Assembly: GCA_947493325.1 (NCBI GenBank)
Contig: CANLQI010000002.1
Span: 248,001-312,000, forward strand
Source: an uncultured Sphingomonadaceae bacterium
GTDB taxonomy: Bacteria; Pseudomonadota; Alphaproteobacteria; Sphingomonadales; Sphingomonadaceae
Reading direction: 5' to 3'
Length of the DNA stretch: 64,000 nucleotides
In this document: positions 45,155 to 53,331 of the stretch, in pieces
Numbering within the stretch: the stretch's first letter is position 1
Layout of the letters: every line of letters begins with the position of its first letter
Program-made: the position numbers and the translations under genes
Notes under the pieces: model-generated
Database searches by the model: none
The model's input: only the letters and a program-made list of their open reading frames with translations
Told to the model about the DNA's origin: nothing

Positions 45155-45745
45155 ATGACCGATACACAGCACAAAACGAAAACCCGGATTCTGAAAGCCG
45201 CCTCCGAACTGTTTCTGAAGGGCGGCGTGGCCGCGCTGTCCGTGCGTGCGATTGCAAAACGTGCGGGCATGTCGACAATCAACATCTACAGTCATTTTCA
45301 GGGCAAGCAGGGCATACTCGACACTTTATATATAGAGGGCTTCGAAAAAGTGTCCGCGGCGATGGACATCGATATGACGCGGCACAGTCCGCGCGAGGCG
45401 ATTGTGCTGGGCATGAAACACTATCTGGATATCGCCGAACAATATAATGCGCATTACCGGCTGATATTTGGCGAGGCAGATCCCAGTTATACGCCTTCAC
45501 CTGATGCCAGGCAGGCGGGCATAGCGGCGTTTGAACGTCTGGTAACCCTTACGTCTTCGTTCCTGCCGAAGGATGCTTCACGCACCCGGAAGCAGGAATT
45601 CGCGCTGACTCTCTGGGCAACGCTGCACGGTTTCGTCCGGCTGCACGGCAATGCCGTGTCCGAACTGGTGGACATCAGCAATTGGCGGCAGATGACGCTG
45701 GAAGCCGCCATCCGGCAAATTGATGCCGCGCAGGCCGAGGGGTAA
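45155..45745 (+). CDS. TetR-family transcriptional regulator
   Basis: A 196-residue regulator with an N-terminal DNA-binding domain: the TRILKAASELFLKGGVAALS helix pair, then SVRAIAKRAGMSTINIYSHF as the helix-turn-helix (about 29-50). A helical ligand domain follows, with the segment YLDIAEQYNAHYRLIFGEAD. Two identical-armed palindromes in the divergent intergenic region are likely its operators. The expected regulon is itself and the divergent flavoprotein. The inducer is unknown. A solo REP copy follows the stop. Confidence 0.88.
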   Translation: MTDTQHKTKTRILKAASELFLKGGVAALSVRAIAKRAGMSTINIYSHFQGKQGILDTLYIEGFEKVSAAMDIDMTRHSPREAIVLGMKHYLDIAEQYNAHYRLIFGEADPSYTPSPDARQAGIAAFERLVTLTSSFLPKDASRTRKQEFALTLWATLHGFVRLHGNAVSELVDISNWRQMTLEAAIRQIDAAQAEG

Positions 45746-45751
45746 TTCCAC

Positions 45752-45778
45752 TCAGTATTCCTGCTTCCGCAGGAGCAC
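45752..45778. repeat. Solo REP copy, CCTGC dialect
   Basis: A single palindrome TCAGTATTCCTGC-TTCC-GCAGGAGCAC without an inverted partner nearby. It marks the last repeat before the sugar locus; none was seen again until 60502. Confidence 0.75.
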
Positions 45779-45832
45779 TAGCGGTACACTGCTATTTAGT
45801 AATTGATACGCATCTATTCGGAACGGCCGATA

Positions 45833-47221
45833 TCAATTTGCCGAAAACAGCCGGTATTCCCATGGTTCCAGAGTCATATTGTCCCCGCTGTCTATCGTCA
45901 CATCCGCACCATCACCAAACCGCTGATACTGTCCGTCCGCCAGCGCGCTGGTAAGCTTTACCGATGCGGGCCTGGCCGACAGGTTGAACACGCCCAGTAC
46001 TTTATTGCCCTCCGCCTGCCGCGCGAAGCTGAATATCTGCGCTGGATTGTCATTTTCCACCTTCGTCATGCGCCCGCCCCATTTGCCGTTATGCAGCGCG
46101 GCATTGGCGTTTCGGAACGCGATCAGGTCCGCAAACAGCTTGCCAAGGTCACAGCTCGCACCCTGGCTCCAGTCGATCGGGTCCTTCTCGAAAAACTCCA
46201 GCCGTTTCCGATTGCACGCTTCCTGTCCGTTATAGATGGTCGGCATGCCTTCACCCACAAAGGACAGCGCGATGATGGCGGGCAGCGCATCGCCGAAATT
46301 CTCATATTGCGTGCCTTCCCATGCGTTGCTGTCATGGTTGGCCACATAGGTCATGCGCATCGCCTCTTTCGGCCAGGCGCTTTCCTGTTCGGAATAATAT
46401 CCATATAGCGCGGTCGCATCGGCCTTGCCCTGGGCAATGTCTTTCACCGCATTGTGCCAATCCCACGCATAAGTCGCGTCAAACGCGCGGCGGCTCAGCT
46501 CAGGCGTTTTCCATTCTGCCAGCATGAACACCGGCTTGATCCGGTCCAGCCGCGCGCGCAGCTTTTCCCAGAAATCAACCGGCACATAACCCGCCACATC
46601 GGCGCGGTAGCCATCGATATCCGCCTCTCGCACCCAATATTCGAGCGCACCGCCCACATGTTCGCGCACACCGGTTTTCGACCAGTCAAGATCGATAATG
46701 TCGGACCAATCCCACCACGGGGTCGGCCGAAAATCGCCTTTCCAGTCTTTTTCATACCAGTCCGGATGCTGCGTGACGAAGGGATGGTCCCAGGCTGTGT
46801 GGTTGGCGACCACATCTAGGATCACTTTCATACCTTGCGCATGGGCGGCATCCACAAACGCCTTGAAATCCTCCAGCGTGCCGAATTCAGGATTGACGCC
46901 GTAATAATCCTTCACCGAATAGGGTGAGCCCAATGTGCCCTTGCGGTTCTTCTCTCCAATCGGATGGATCGGCATCATCCAGAGAATATCGACGCCCAGT
47001 GCCTTAAGGCGTGGCAGTTCTTTCTGAGCAGCGGCAAATGTGCCTTCTGCGGTAAACTGCCGCGTATTGATCTGATACAGCACCGCGTCGCGTGTCCATG
47101 GCGCATTTTCCAGCGTTACATAAGGCTCGGCCGCCCAATAGCTTTCCTCCGCCTCCTGCGCCGCAGCGGGTGACACGGCAGCGGCAAGTGCCAGAGCGGC
47201 GGCGAGTGTGGATCTTATCAT
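45833..47221 (-). CDS. Exported GH13 alpha-amylase-family enzyme
   Basis: A 462-residue glycoside hydrolase with a Sec signal peptide (about 1-21). GH13 regions are all visible: DVVANH (136-141), nucleophile Asp208 in DIDGYRADVAG, acid/base Glu236 in FMLAEWK, and transition-state Asp297 in YVANHDSN. It should hydrolyse alpha-1,4-glucans or oligosaccharides in the periplasm or outside. The short C-terminal beta domain is present; no carbohydrate-binding module is seen. It follows the MFS gene with a four-base overlap, so the transporter and enzyme are co-expressed, and both lie downstream of the LacI gene. Exact specificity within GH13 cannot be assigned. Confidence 0.9.
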   Translation of the reverse strand: MIRSTLAAALALAAAVSPAAAQEAEESYWAAEPYVTLENAPWTRDAVLYQINTRQFTAEGTFAAAQKELPRLKALGVDILWMMPIHPIGEKNRKGTLGSPYSVKDYYGVNPEFGTLEDFKAFVDAAHAQGMKVILDVVANHTAWDHPFVTQHPDWYEKDWKGDFRPTPWWDWSDIIDLDWSKTGVREHVGGALEYWVREADIDGYRADVAGYVPVDFWEKLRARLDRIKPVFMLAEWKTPELSRRAFDATYAWDWHNAVKDIAQGKADATALYGYYSEQESAWPKEAMRMTYVANHDSNAWEGTQYENFGDALPAIIALSFVGEGMPTIYNGQEACNRKRLEFFEKDPIDWSQGASCDLGKLFADLIAFRNANAALHNGKWGGRMTKVENDNPAQIFSFARQAEGNKVLGVFNLSARPASVKLTSALADGQYQRFGDGADVTIDSGDNMTLEPWEYRLFSAN

Positions 47222-48786
47222 GCGGCAGTCTCCTCATCCTTTGGCATGACCGTCTGCACGCGCAGCATGAACAGCGCCGCGATCAGCCAGCTTGCCGCCG
47301 CAAACAGCATCGTCCAGATCGGCTCGCCCGGGAAAAACGCTTTCATGATCGAGCCCATCACCGTCGCCACCAACAATTGCGGGATGACGATAAAGACGTT
47401 GAAAAGCCCCATGAAAATGCCAAGCTTCGCCTGCGGCAAATTGCTGGCCAATATCGCGTATGGCATCGCCAGGATCGAAGCCCAGGCAATACCGATGCCG
47501 ATTTCGGAAAGGATCAGCAGGTTAGGGTCGCGGATAAACATGAAGCTTAAGAAACCGAGCGCGCCCAGCATCAGGCAGATCATATGCGTATATGCCTTGC
47601 CCACGCGCCGCGACATCCATGGCAGCAACGTGAGCGCGGCAATCGCCGCTACCCCGTTATAGACCGCAAACAATACGCCGACCCAATTGCCGCCCTCATT
47701 ATAGGCCGCCGACGCGGTGTCGGTGCTGCCGAACACATATTGTGTCACCACCGGCGTGGTGTTGATCCACATGATGAACAGCGCCGACCAGCTGAAAAAC
47801 TGCACGACGGCGAGCCGCTTCATAATCTCCGGCATGCCCGAAAAATCGCCGACAATACTGGACAGCATATTGGCGCTGCCGCCCTGTTTGGCGAGCCAGA
47901 TGGCGAGCATCGAGGCGAGGCCATAAAACACCAGAAGCGCACCCAGCAGATAGACTTCCTTTTCAAGTCCCATTTGCTGCACCGCGAAAGTAACCGCGGC
48001 GCCCAGTGCAATCCACACGATGCCGCCGCCATAGGATTTGGCCGCCAGCGCGCGCATCGGCGAGACAATGGCAGGCTCTTCGGGTCCGGCAAAGGCGGCC
48101 ATTTCTTCCGGGCTGTATTCCTTGGTTGTCACCACGGTCCACAACACCGCAAGGAACAGCGCCGCACCGCCGAACCAGAAACTATATTTCACCGTGTCGG
48201 GCACACCGCCATCGGCAGCGACATTGGACACGCCAACCCAATCGAGAAATTCGGGAAAAATCGAACCGACCACTGCGCCCGCGCCGATAAACGCGGTCTG
48301 CACGGCATAGCCCGCAGTATGCTGGTCAGTGCGCAGCATGTCGCCGACAAAAGCGCGGAACGGTTCCATCGAGACATTCAGCGAGGCATCCAATATCCAC
48401 AGCATGAATGCGGCGAACAGCAGCACAGGCGCGAGCGGCATGATAAACAAAGACAGCGCGGCCAGGATCGCGCCGATCAGGAAATAAGGACGGCGGCGGC
48501 CCAGCCTGCCCCAGGTCTTGTCACTGTAATGCCCGATGATGGGCTGTACCAGCAAACCGGTAAGCGGGGCGGCCACCCAAAGCGCAGGCAGGTCATCGAG
48601 CGACGTGCCGAGCGACTGGAAAATCCGGCTCATATTCGCGTTTTGCAATGCAAAGCCGATCTGGATTCCGAAAAAGCCGAAGCTGATATTCCACAGGCCC
48701 CAGAACCCCAGGGTCGGCTTTTCCGTTACGGTCGCAGTTTGCGAAGCTGCGGCTGTGGCTGCCGTCTGTGCGGGTGCATCCACCAT
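47218..48786 (-). CDS. MFS sugar transporter (SLC45/GPH-like)
   Basis: A 522-residue transporter with about 12 hydrophobic helices after an Ala/Thr-rich N-terminus. Sugar-carrier features are the N-terminal FWGLWNISFGFFGIQIGFAL, an RLGRRRPYFLIGAI loop between helices 2 and 3, and a matching MSRRVGKAYTH loop in the second half. The RxGRRRP loop resembles plant and bacterial sucrose/maltose carriers of the SLC45-like branch. In this locus it most likely brings maltose or maltodextrin across the inner membrane. The ATG at 48786 with a GGGAGAG ribosome site is chosen over an upstream frame to 48894. It overlaps the GH13 gene by four bases. Confidence 0.88.
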   Translation of the reverse strand: MVDAPAQTAATAAASQTATVTEKPTLGFWGLWNISFGFFGIQIGFALQNANMSRIFQSLGTSLDDLPALWVAAPLTGLLVQPIIGHYSDKTWGRLGRRRPYFLIGAILAALSLFIMPLAPVLLFAAFMLWILDASLNVSMEPFRAFVGDMLRTDQHTAGYAVQTAFIGAGAVVGSIFPEFLDWVGVSNVAADGGVPDTVKYSFWFGGAALFLAVLWTVVTTKEYSPEEMAAFAGPEEPAIVSPMRALAAKSYGGGIVWIALGAAVTFAVQQMGLEKEVYLLGALLVFYGLASMLAIWLAKQGGSANMLSSIVGDFSGMPEIMKRLAVVQFFSWSALFIMWINTTPVVTQYVFGSTDTASAAYNEGGNWVGVLFAVYNGVAAIAALTLLPWMSRRVGKAYTHMICLMLGALGFLSFMFIRDPNLLILSEIGIGIAWASILAMPYAILASNLPQAKLGIFMGLFNVFIVIPQLLVATVMGSIMKAFFPGEPIWTMLFAAASWLIAALFMLRVQTVMPKDEETAA

Positions 48787-49157
48787 ATGTCTCTCCCAAA
48801 TGTCAGGCGGATTTTTCCGCTTATAATTGCGCATAGCTTTGCACAGGGCGGGGAAAGCGGCAATGGCAACAAACGTCTCGGGCATGGTCTGCATACGAAT
48901 AAATAGGATGCCAGACGCACGGATCGCGCCGCCCCAAAAGTCCCGCCGGGAATAAGGGTGTATATATTTTTATTTTATATAACAATGGTTTATATGAAAG
49001 CACGAAGCGGAAGGTCCCGCCCCCACATGGAAGGTCCCACCCTGCGCACCTCTTTACACGGACAGCAGGAAGCATGCCGTGACGGGATCGAATAAAGCTT
49101 CATGGCAAGGAACGTTAACACAGCAGCTTGCATGTAGGACAGCGGATATGGCCGCGA
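48787..49157. other. Intergenic region between lacI and the MFS gene, with direct repeats
   Basis: This 371-base gap has no gene. Two direct copies of GGAAGGTCCC lie at 49009-49018 and 49029-49038, 20 bases apart, upstream of an AT-rich stretch (48961-48998) that may hold the promoter of the MFS-GH13 operon. No terminator after lacI was recognised. Confidence 0.5.
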
Positions 49158-50192
49158 TTACGCGCCGCAGCTTTTTCGTATGACCAGCTTGGCGGGCATG
49201 CTGGCGGATACCGCATCGCTGCTTTCCACCTGCGCAATCAGCGCGTCGACCAGCGCAGCGCCTGCGCCCTTGATATCCTGCATCAATGTAGTGAGCGGCG
49301 GAGAGGTGAGGCTGGCCGCCGGGATATCGTCAAAGCCAACGATCGCCACATCTTCGGGTAATATGCGCCCTGCCTCATTCAATGCGCGCATTGCACCAAT
49401 GGCAATCAAGTCGCTGCCCGCAAATATCGCATCGAAATCACGCTCGCTCTCGATAAGTTGCCGCGCTGCAATATAGCCTGCATCCTCTGTCGTAATCGCA
49501 TCAGCGCGCAGTGCGTCATCAACTGACAGCCCGGCGTCTGCCTTGGCCTTTTGCAATCCCGCATAGCGATCCTGAAACTCGGGATATTGATCCGACGCCG
49601 TCCCCAGAAAGGCAATGTTGCGGCGGCCAAGCGCAATCAGATGCTGGCCCGCCATTTCGCCTGCGCCAAAATTGTCCGAACCGATTGTCATGCCGATATT
49701 ATCATCGCGTACTGCACCCCAGCGCACAAAATGTGTCCCTTGCGCCTGTAACTGGGTCAGCCGGCTTTCATATAGCTGATAATCTCCATAGCCGAGCAGA
49801 ATCAGACCGTCGGCGCGGTGGCTGTCCTGATATTCATTATGCCAGTCGCCCGACATCTGCTGGAAAGAAATCAGCAGATCATAGCCGCGATTTGCGCACG
49901 CCCGCGTGATCGACCCCAGCATCGACAGAAAAAACGGATTGATCATCGATTCATCGGGTGTGGGGTCTTCAAAGAATAATAGCGCCAGCGTATTGGCGCG
50001 CTGCGAACGCAAGCTGGAGGCGTTCTTGTCGACCGTATAATTCAGCTCTTTGGCAATGCGTTCGATCTTCGCGCGCGTTTCGGCGCTCACCGCCTTGCTG
50101 CCGCGCAATGCCCGCGAAACGGTGGGCTGCGAAACCCCCGCCAGATAGGCAATATCAAATGATGTCGGCTTACCCGTAGGCGCTTGGCCCAT
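49158..50192 (-). CDS. LacI-family transcriptional regulator of the alpha-glucan locus
   Basis: A 344-residue LacI/GalR regulator. The N-terminal helix-turn-helix is TSFDIAYLAGVSQPTVSRAL, followed by the hinge region with LNYTVDKNASSLRSQRANTL, and a periplasmic-binding-protein-like effector domain with DGLILLGYGD, MTIGSDNFGAGEMAGQHLI and VAIVGFDDIPAASLTSPPLT. It lies between the MFS-GH13 operon and the divergent TonB receptor operon, so it probably controls both; maltose or a maltodextrin is the expected effector. Candidate operators upstream of the TonB receptor are at 50290-50309 and 50340-50351. Specificity is inferred from context. Confidence 0.9.
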   Translation of the reverse strand: MGQAPTGKPTSFDIAYLAGVSQPTVSRALRGSKAVSAETRAKIERIAKELNYTVDKNASSLRSQRANTLALLFFEDPTPDESMINPFFLSMLGSITRACANRGYDLLISFQQMSGDWHNEYQDSHRADGLILLGYGDYQLYESRLTQLQAQGTHFVRWGAVRDDNIGMTIGSDNFGAGEMAGQHLIALGRRNIAFLGTASDQYPEFQDRYAGLQKAKADAGLSVDDALRADAITTEDAGYIAARQLIESERDFDAIFAGSDLIAIGAMRALNEAGRILPEDVAIVGFDDIPAASLTSPPLTTLMQDIKGAGAALVDALIAQVESSDAVSASMPAKLVIRKSCGA

Positions 50193-50289
50193 GCATTTAC
50201 ATCCTTATCCTGCCTGTGCAGTGACCTCTAAATCCGGGCCGCTTTCACTCCTAACTGCTGGCCAAGTCACTGGAATGTAAATACTCCCG

Positions 50290-50309
50290 TATCACATGTG
50301 CATGTGATA
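50290..50309. promoter_or_regulatory. Palindrome TATCACATG-TG-CATGTGATA
   Basis: A perfect 9+9 inverted repeat with a TG centre, about 200 bases upstream of the TonB receptor and 98 bases upstream of lacI. It is a candidate operator for the LacI-family protein or another regulator. Confidence 0.5.
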
Positions 50310-50339
50310 AAAATATTACAACGCAGCGCCTAAGCCATT

Positions 50340-50351
50340 TACGTATACGTA
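50340..50351. promoter_or_regulatory. Palindrome TACGTATACGTA
   Basis: A perfect 12-base palindrome, 161 bases before the TonB receptor start. Its CG-flanked symmetric form fits LacI-family operators. No second copy was found upstream of the MFS operon. Confidence 0.45.
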
Positions 50352-50511
50352 TGCTGGCTATGCTTTGTCCAGTTTGTCCGCTTTAATTCACAATTGTAAA
50401 AGCTTTTCACCGTGTGCGTCCGAACAACTATGATGCCATAAGGCAATTTGAAACCGGCCACATATAAAGAAAAAGCATGAGTTCGTAGCCATAATTGGGG
50501 AATGCCTGACC

Positions 50512-53265
50512 ATGAAAAAAATTACACGCACAACCGCGCCGGCAAAATTCGCAGCGCGCACAAGCCTTGCCACTCTTGCGACTGCCCTCGCCTTCACTGC
50601 CGCGCCCGCCATGGCGCAAGAAGAGCCTGCGGAAACCAGCGAAGAGGAAGTCAATGAAATCATCGTAACAGGCTTCCGCGCCTCTTTGGAAAGTGCGGTA
50701 GAAGAAAAGCGTAACGCAGACCAGATCGTGGAGTCGGTTTCGGCAGAGGATATCGGCAAGCTGCCTGATGCGTCGATCGGTGAATCCATCGCGCGTTTGC
50801 CTGGTGTCACATCGCAGCGCCTGAATGGCCGTGCCAATGTTATTTCCGTACGCGGACTGGGTCCGGACTTTTCACAGTCCCTCTTGAATGGCCGTGAACA
50901 AACATCGACTGGCGATGCACGCGCCGTTGAATTTGACCAATATCCGTCGGAAATCGTTAATCAAGTTGTGGTGTATAAATCACCAACTGCATCGCTTGTC
51001 GGACAGGGGCTTGTCGGTACAATCGATATCCGTACAATCCGGCCTTTGGAATATGGCAAGTCGGTTTTCGCAATTGGCGCACGCGGTAGCTATGCCGACC
51101 TTGGCAAATTAAACGCAGGGTCGAAAGAATTCGGCTACCGTGTTAACGCAACTTATGTTGATCAGTTTGCGGATGACACAGTGGGTGTATCACTTGCTGC
51201 TGCATATGTGGACGAGCCATATCAATTACAGGAGTTCAACGCTTGGGGGTATAATGGTGACGGCTCAGTAGATAATCCTAGAGTTATAGGTGGTTCTAAA
51301 TCATTTGTGACTTCGACCCAGCTTAAACGTCTAGGTGTCAACGGCACGCTGCAGTTTGAGCCTGCGCCCAACTGGATGATCACACTGGATGGTTTCTATT
51401 CAAATTTCGAAGATGATCAGTCCAAACGCGGAATCGAGCTGCCGCTGGGCTTTTTTGCCTTTGGCACTACCGCTGATAGGTCGACAGCCACAATAATCAC
51501 GGACCCCACCGGAGAGCTCAATTTTGCAACCGCCGGCGAATTCGAGAATGTACGCGGCGTCGTCCGCAATGACATTTTCCAGCGTAAAGCCGATCAATAT
51601 TCAGGCGGTTTGAATATCCATTATGAGGGTGATGATGGCTGGAACGCTTTTTTCGATTTTGGTTACTCACGCACTGACCGCAATGAACTCAGTATTGAAA
51701 GCTATTCTGGTACAGGCTTCAATGGAGACGATACAGGCAATGGAGAGTCAGCCACTATAGGATTCCAGTCCGGTACAACGGGGACTTTCTTTACGCCTTC
51801 ACTTGATTATAGCGACCCGAATCTTATCAAACTTACCGACCCGCTCGGTTGGGGCGGCGGCACCGTGCCGCAGGCAGGTTATTATAACAACCGGATCATC
51901 AAGGATGAGCTGAAACAGTACCGCGTCGAAGTTGAAAAGGAAATGGACGGTTTCATTTCGTCCGTGCAGTTAGGCCTGAATTATACGGACCGCGACAAAA
52001 GCCTGACGCCTGATGAATTCCTGGTGCGCCTTGCCGGTGGAGCACTGGAACTTGATGTTCCTTCAGGTGCATTGCTGCGCCCTACAGATCTCGACTATCT
52101 GGGTCTGGGCTCTATTGTCAGCTATGATGCACGTGATTTGATTGACGATGGCACATTGGTGCTCGAACCAAATACGAGTAATGATATTCCGGCAAAGGCA
52201 TTTCAGATCCGCGAGGATTTGATGACCATCTATGCACAGGCAAATATAGAACAACCTTTTGCAGGCGCTGTCCTGACGGGTAACTTCGGTGTGCAGGCCG
52301 TCAATACGGTGCAAAAGGCAAGTGGCCTTTCCTTCATCGGCGACAGCACTGTCGGAACTCCTGTAAATGGTAGTGCAAACTATTGGGATATATTGCCCAG
52401 TATTAACCTTTCACTGCGTTTTGACAGTGATTTTATCATCCGTCTTGCAGCGTCCCGGCAGATACAGCGCCCACGCCTAGATGACTTGCGTGCTGCGCTG
52501 GAATATGGCGTTGGCAATGTTGAAATAAATGGTGTTACACGCCGTCTTTTGACGGGGGGTGGCGGTAATCCTGAATTGCGCCCCTATCGTGCCAATGCTG
52601 TTGATCTGAACTTTGAGAAATATTTTGGATCAGGCGGCGTTGTTTCACTGCAACTATTCTACAAGGATATCAAATCCTATATTGCCGATTTCAACCGACC
52701 TTTTGATTATTCCGGCCTGCCGTTGCCAGAAGGTGAGCCGCCAGAATCGATTATAGGCCTGTTAAATACCAAAGTGAATACAGGCGGTGGCTCTCTCTAT
52801 GGCGCTGAAGCCGCAGTCACTTTGCCATTCAGCACATTCACTCCCGCCCTTGATGGCTTCGGCATCACCGGCGGTGTTGGCTATACGAAAACCAAGGTTG
52901 AAAATGCTTTTGGCGATGTCGACCAGATTCCCGGCTATTCCAAATGGGTGGCCAATGGTACGGCCTATTTCGAAAAATGGGGTTTCAACGCACGCGGCAG
53001 TGTTCGCTACCGCTCCACCTTCCTAGGTGATTTTACCGGCTTTGGCGGCTCGCCCACACGCCGGACCGCATTGGAAGAACTGATTGTCGACGCACAGATT
53101 GGTTATGATTTCGAAGGCGGCGCGCTGGACGGTCTATCCATCTATCTGCAAGGCCAGAATCTGACGGATGAGCGGTTTGCCGCTATTGACAATTCACCCC
53201 TTGAGGTCCGTGATTATCAGATTTACGGCCGCCGCTTCCTGGCCGGCTTTACCTATAAATTCTGA
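50512..53265 (+). CDS. TonB-dependent receptor, probable maltodextrin uptake
   Basis: A 917-residue outer-membrane receptor: signal peptide (1-35, ending AMA-Q), TonB-box-like EIIVTGFRASL (49-59), plug with SAEDIGKLPDASIGESIARL and VISVRGLGPDFSQSLLNGRE, and a beta-barrel ending FTYKF. This plug pattern is typical of the large sphingomonad/Caulobacter receptors for plant oligosaccharides; the Caulobacter MalA maltose receptor is of this kind. The genes around it make maltodextrin the likely ligand. Odd feature: the middle of the gene (about 50.9-52.8 kb) uses A/T-ending and rare codons (AGA, ATA, TTA, CTA) more than its neighbours. A hairpin separates it from the next gene. Confidence 0.92.
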   Translation: MKKITRTTAPAKFAARTSLATLATALAFTAAPAMAQEEPAETSEEEVNEIIVTGFRASLESAVEEKRNADQIVESVSAEDIGKLPDASIGESIARLPGVTSQRLNGRANVISVRGLGPDFSQSLLNGREQTSTGDARAVEFDQYPSEIVNQVVVYKSPTASLVGQGLVGTIDIRTIRPLEYGKSVFAIGARGSYADLGKLNAGSKEFGYRVNATYVDQFADDTVGVSLAAAYVDEPYQLQEFNAWGYNGDGSVDNPRVIGGSKSFVTSTQLKRLGVNGTLQFEPAPNWMITLDGFYSNFEDDQSKRGIELPLGFFAFGTTADRSTATIITDPTGELNFATAGEFENVRGVVRNDIFQRKADQYSGGLNIHYEGDDGWNAFFDFGYSRTDRNELSIESYSGTGFNGDDTGNGESATIGFQSGTTGTFFTPSLDYSDPNLIKLTDPLGWGGGTVPQAGYYNNRIIKDELKQYRVEVEKEMDGFISSVQLGLNYTDRDKSLTPDEFLVRLAGGALELDVPSGALLRPTDLDYLGLGSIVSYDARDLIDDGTLVLEPNTSNDIPAKAFQIREDLMTIYAQANIEQPFAGAVLTGNFGVQAVNTVQKASGLSFIGDSTVGTPVNGSANYWDILPSINLSLRFDSDFIIRLAASRQIQRPRLDDLRAALEYGVGNVEINGVTRRLLTGGGGNPELRPYRANAVDLNFEKYFGSGGVVSLQLFYKDIKSYIADFNRPFDYSGLPLPEGEPPESIIGLLNTKVNTGGGSLYGAEAAVTLPFSTFTPALDGFGITGGVGYTKTKVENAFGDVDQIPGYSKWVANGTAYFEKWGFNARGSVRYRSTFLGDFTGFGGSPTRRTALEELIVDAQIGYDFEGGALDGLSIYLQGQNLTDERFAAIDNSPLEVRDYQIYGRRFLAGFTYKF

Positions 53266-53277
53266 TGCAACTCTCTG

Positions 53278-53311
53278 GAGTTCCTGCCATAATATGCCAT
53301 GGCAGGAACTC
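53278..53311 (+). promoter_or_regulatory. Intercistronic hairpin between TonB receptor and halogenase genes
   Basis: The perfect 12-bp stem GAGTTCCTGCCA / TGGCAGGAACTC has a 10-base loop and no T-run. It begins 12 bases after the receptor stop codon and ends 20 bases before the next start. It may stabilise the upstream mRNA or attenuate the downstream genes. Confidence 0.7.
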
Positions 53312-53331
53312 TGGATTAAACGGGAGCGATC

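Larger units (their letters stand above)
50193..50511. other. Divergent regulatory region between lacI and the TonB receptor
   Basis: The 319-base region has two clear palindromes, described separately, and an AT-rich stretch around 50308-50330. No -35/-10 pair was convincing. The receptor's ribosome site is weak (GGGGAAT near 50499-50505). No gene is apparent. Confidence 0.55.

Noticed and set aside
47584-48906. Open frame of 440 codons opposite the MFS gene
   Set aside because: Antisense shadow, rich in Arg and His, with no hydrophobic helices or motifs.
50290-50309. CRP-type binding site at TATCACATG-TG-CATGTGATA
   Set aside because: The half-sites are in the reverse order (TCACA then TGTGA) with a two-base centre, so it does not match the TGTGA-N6-TCACA consensus.
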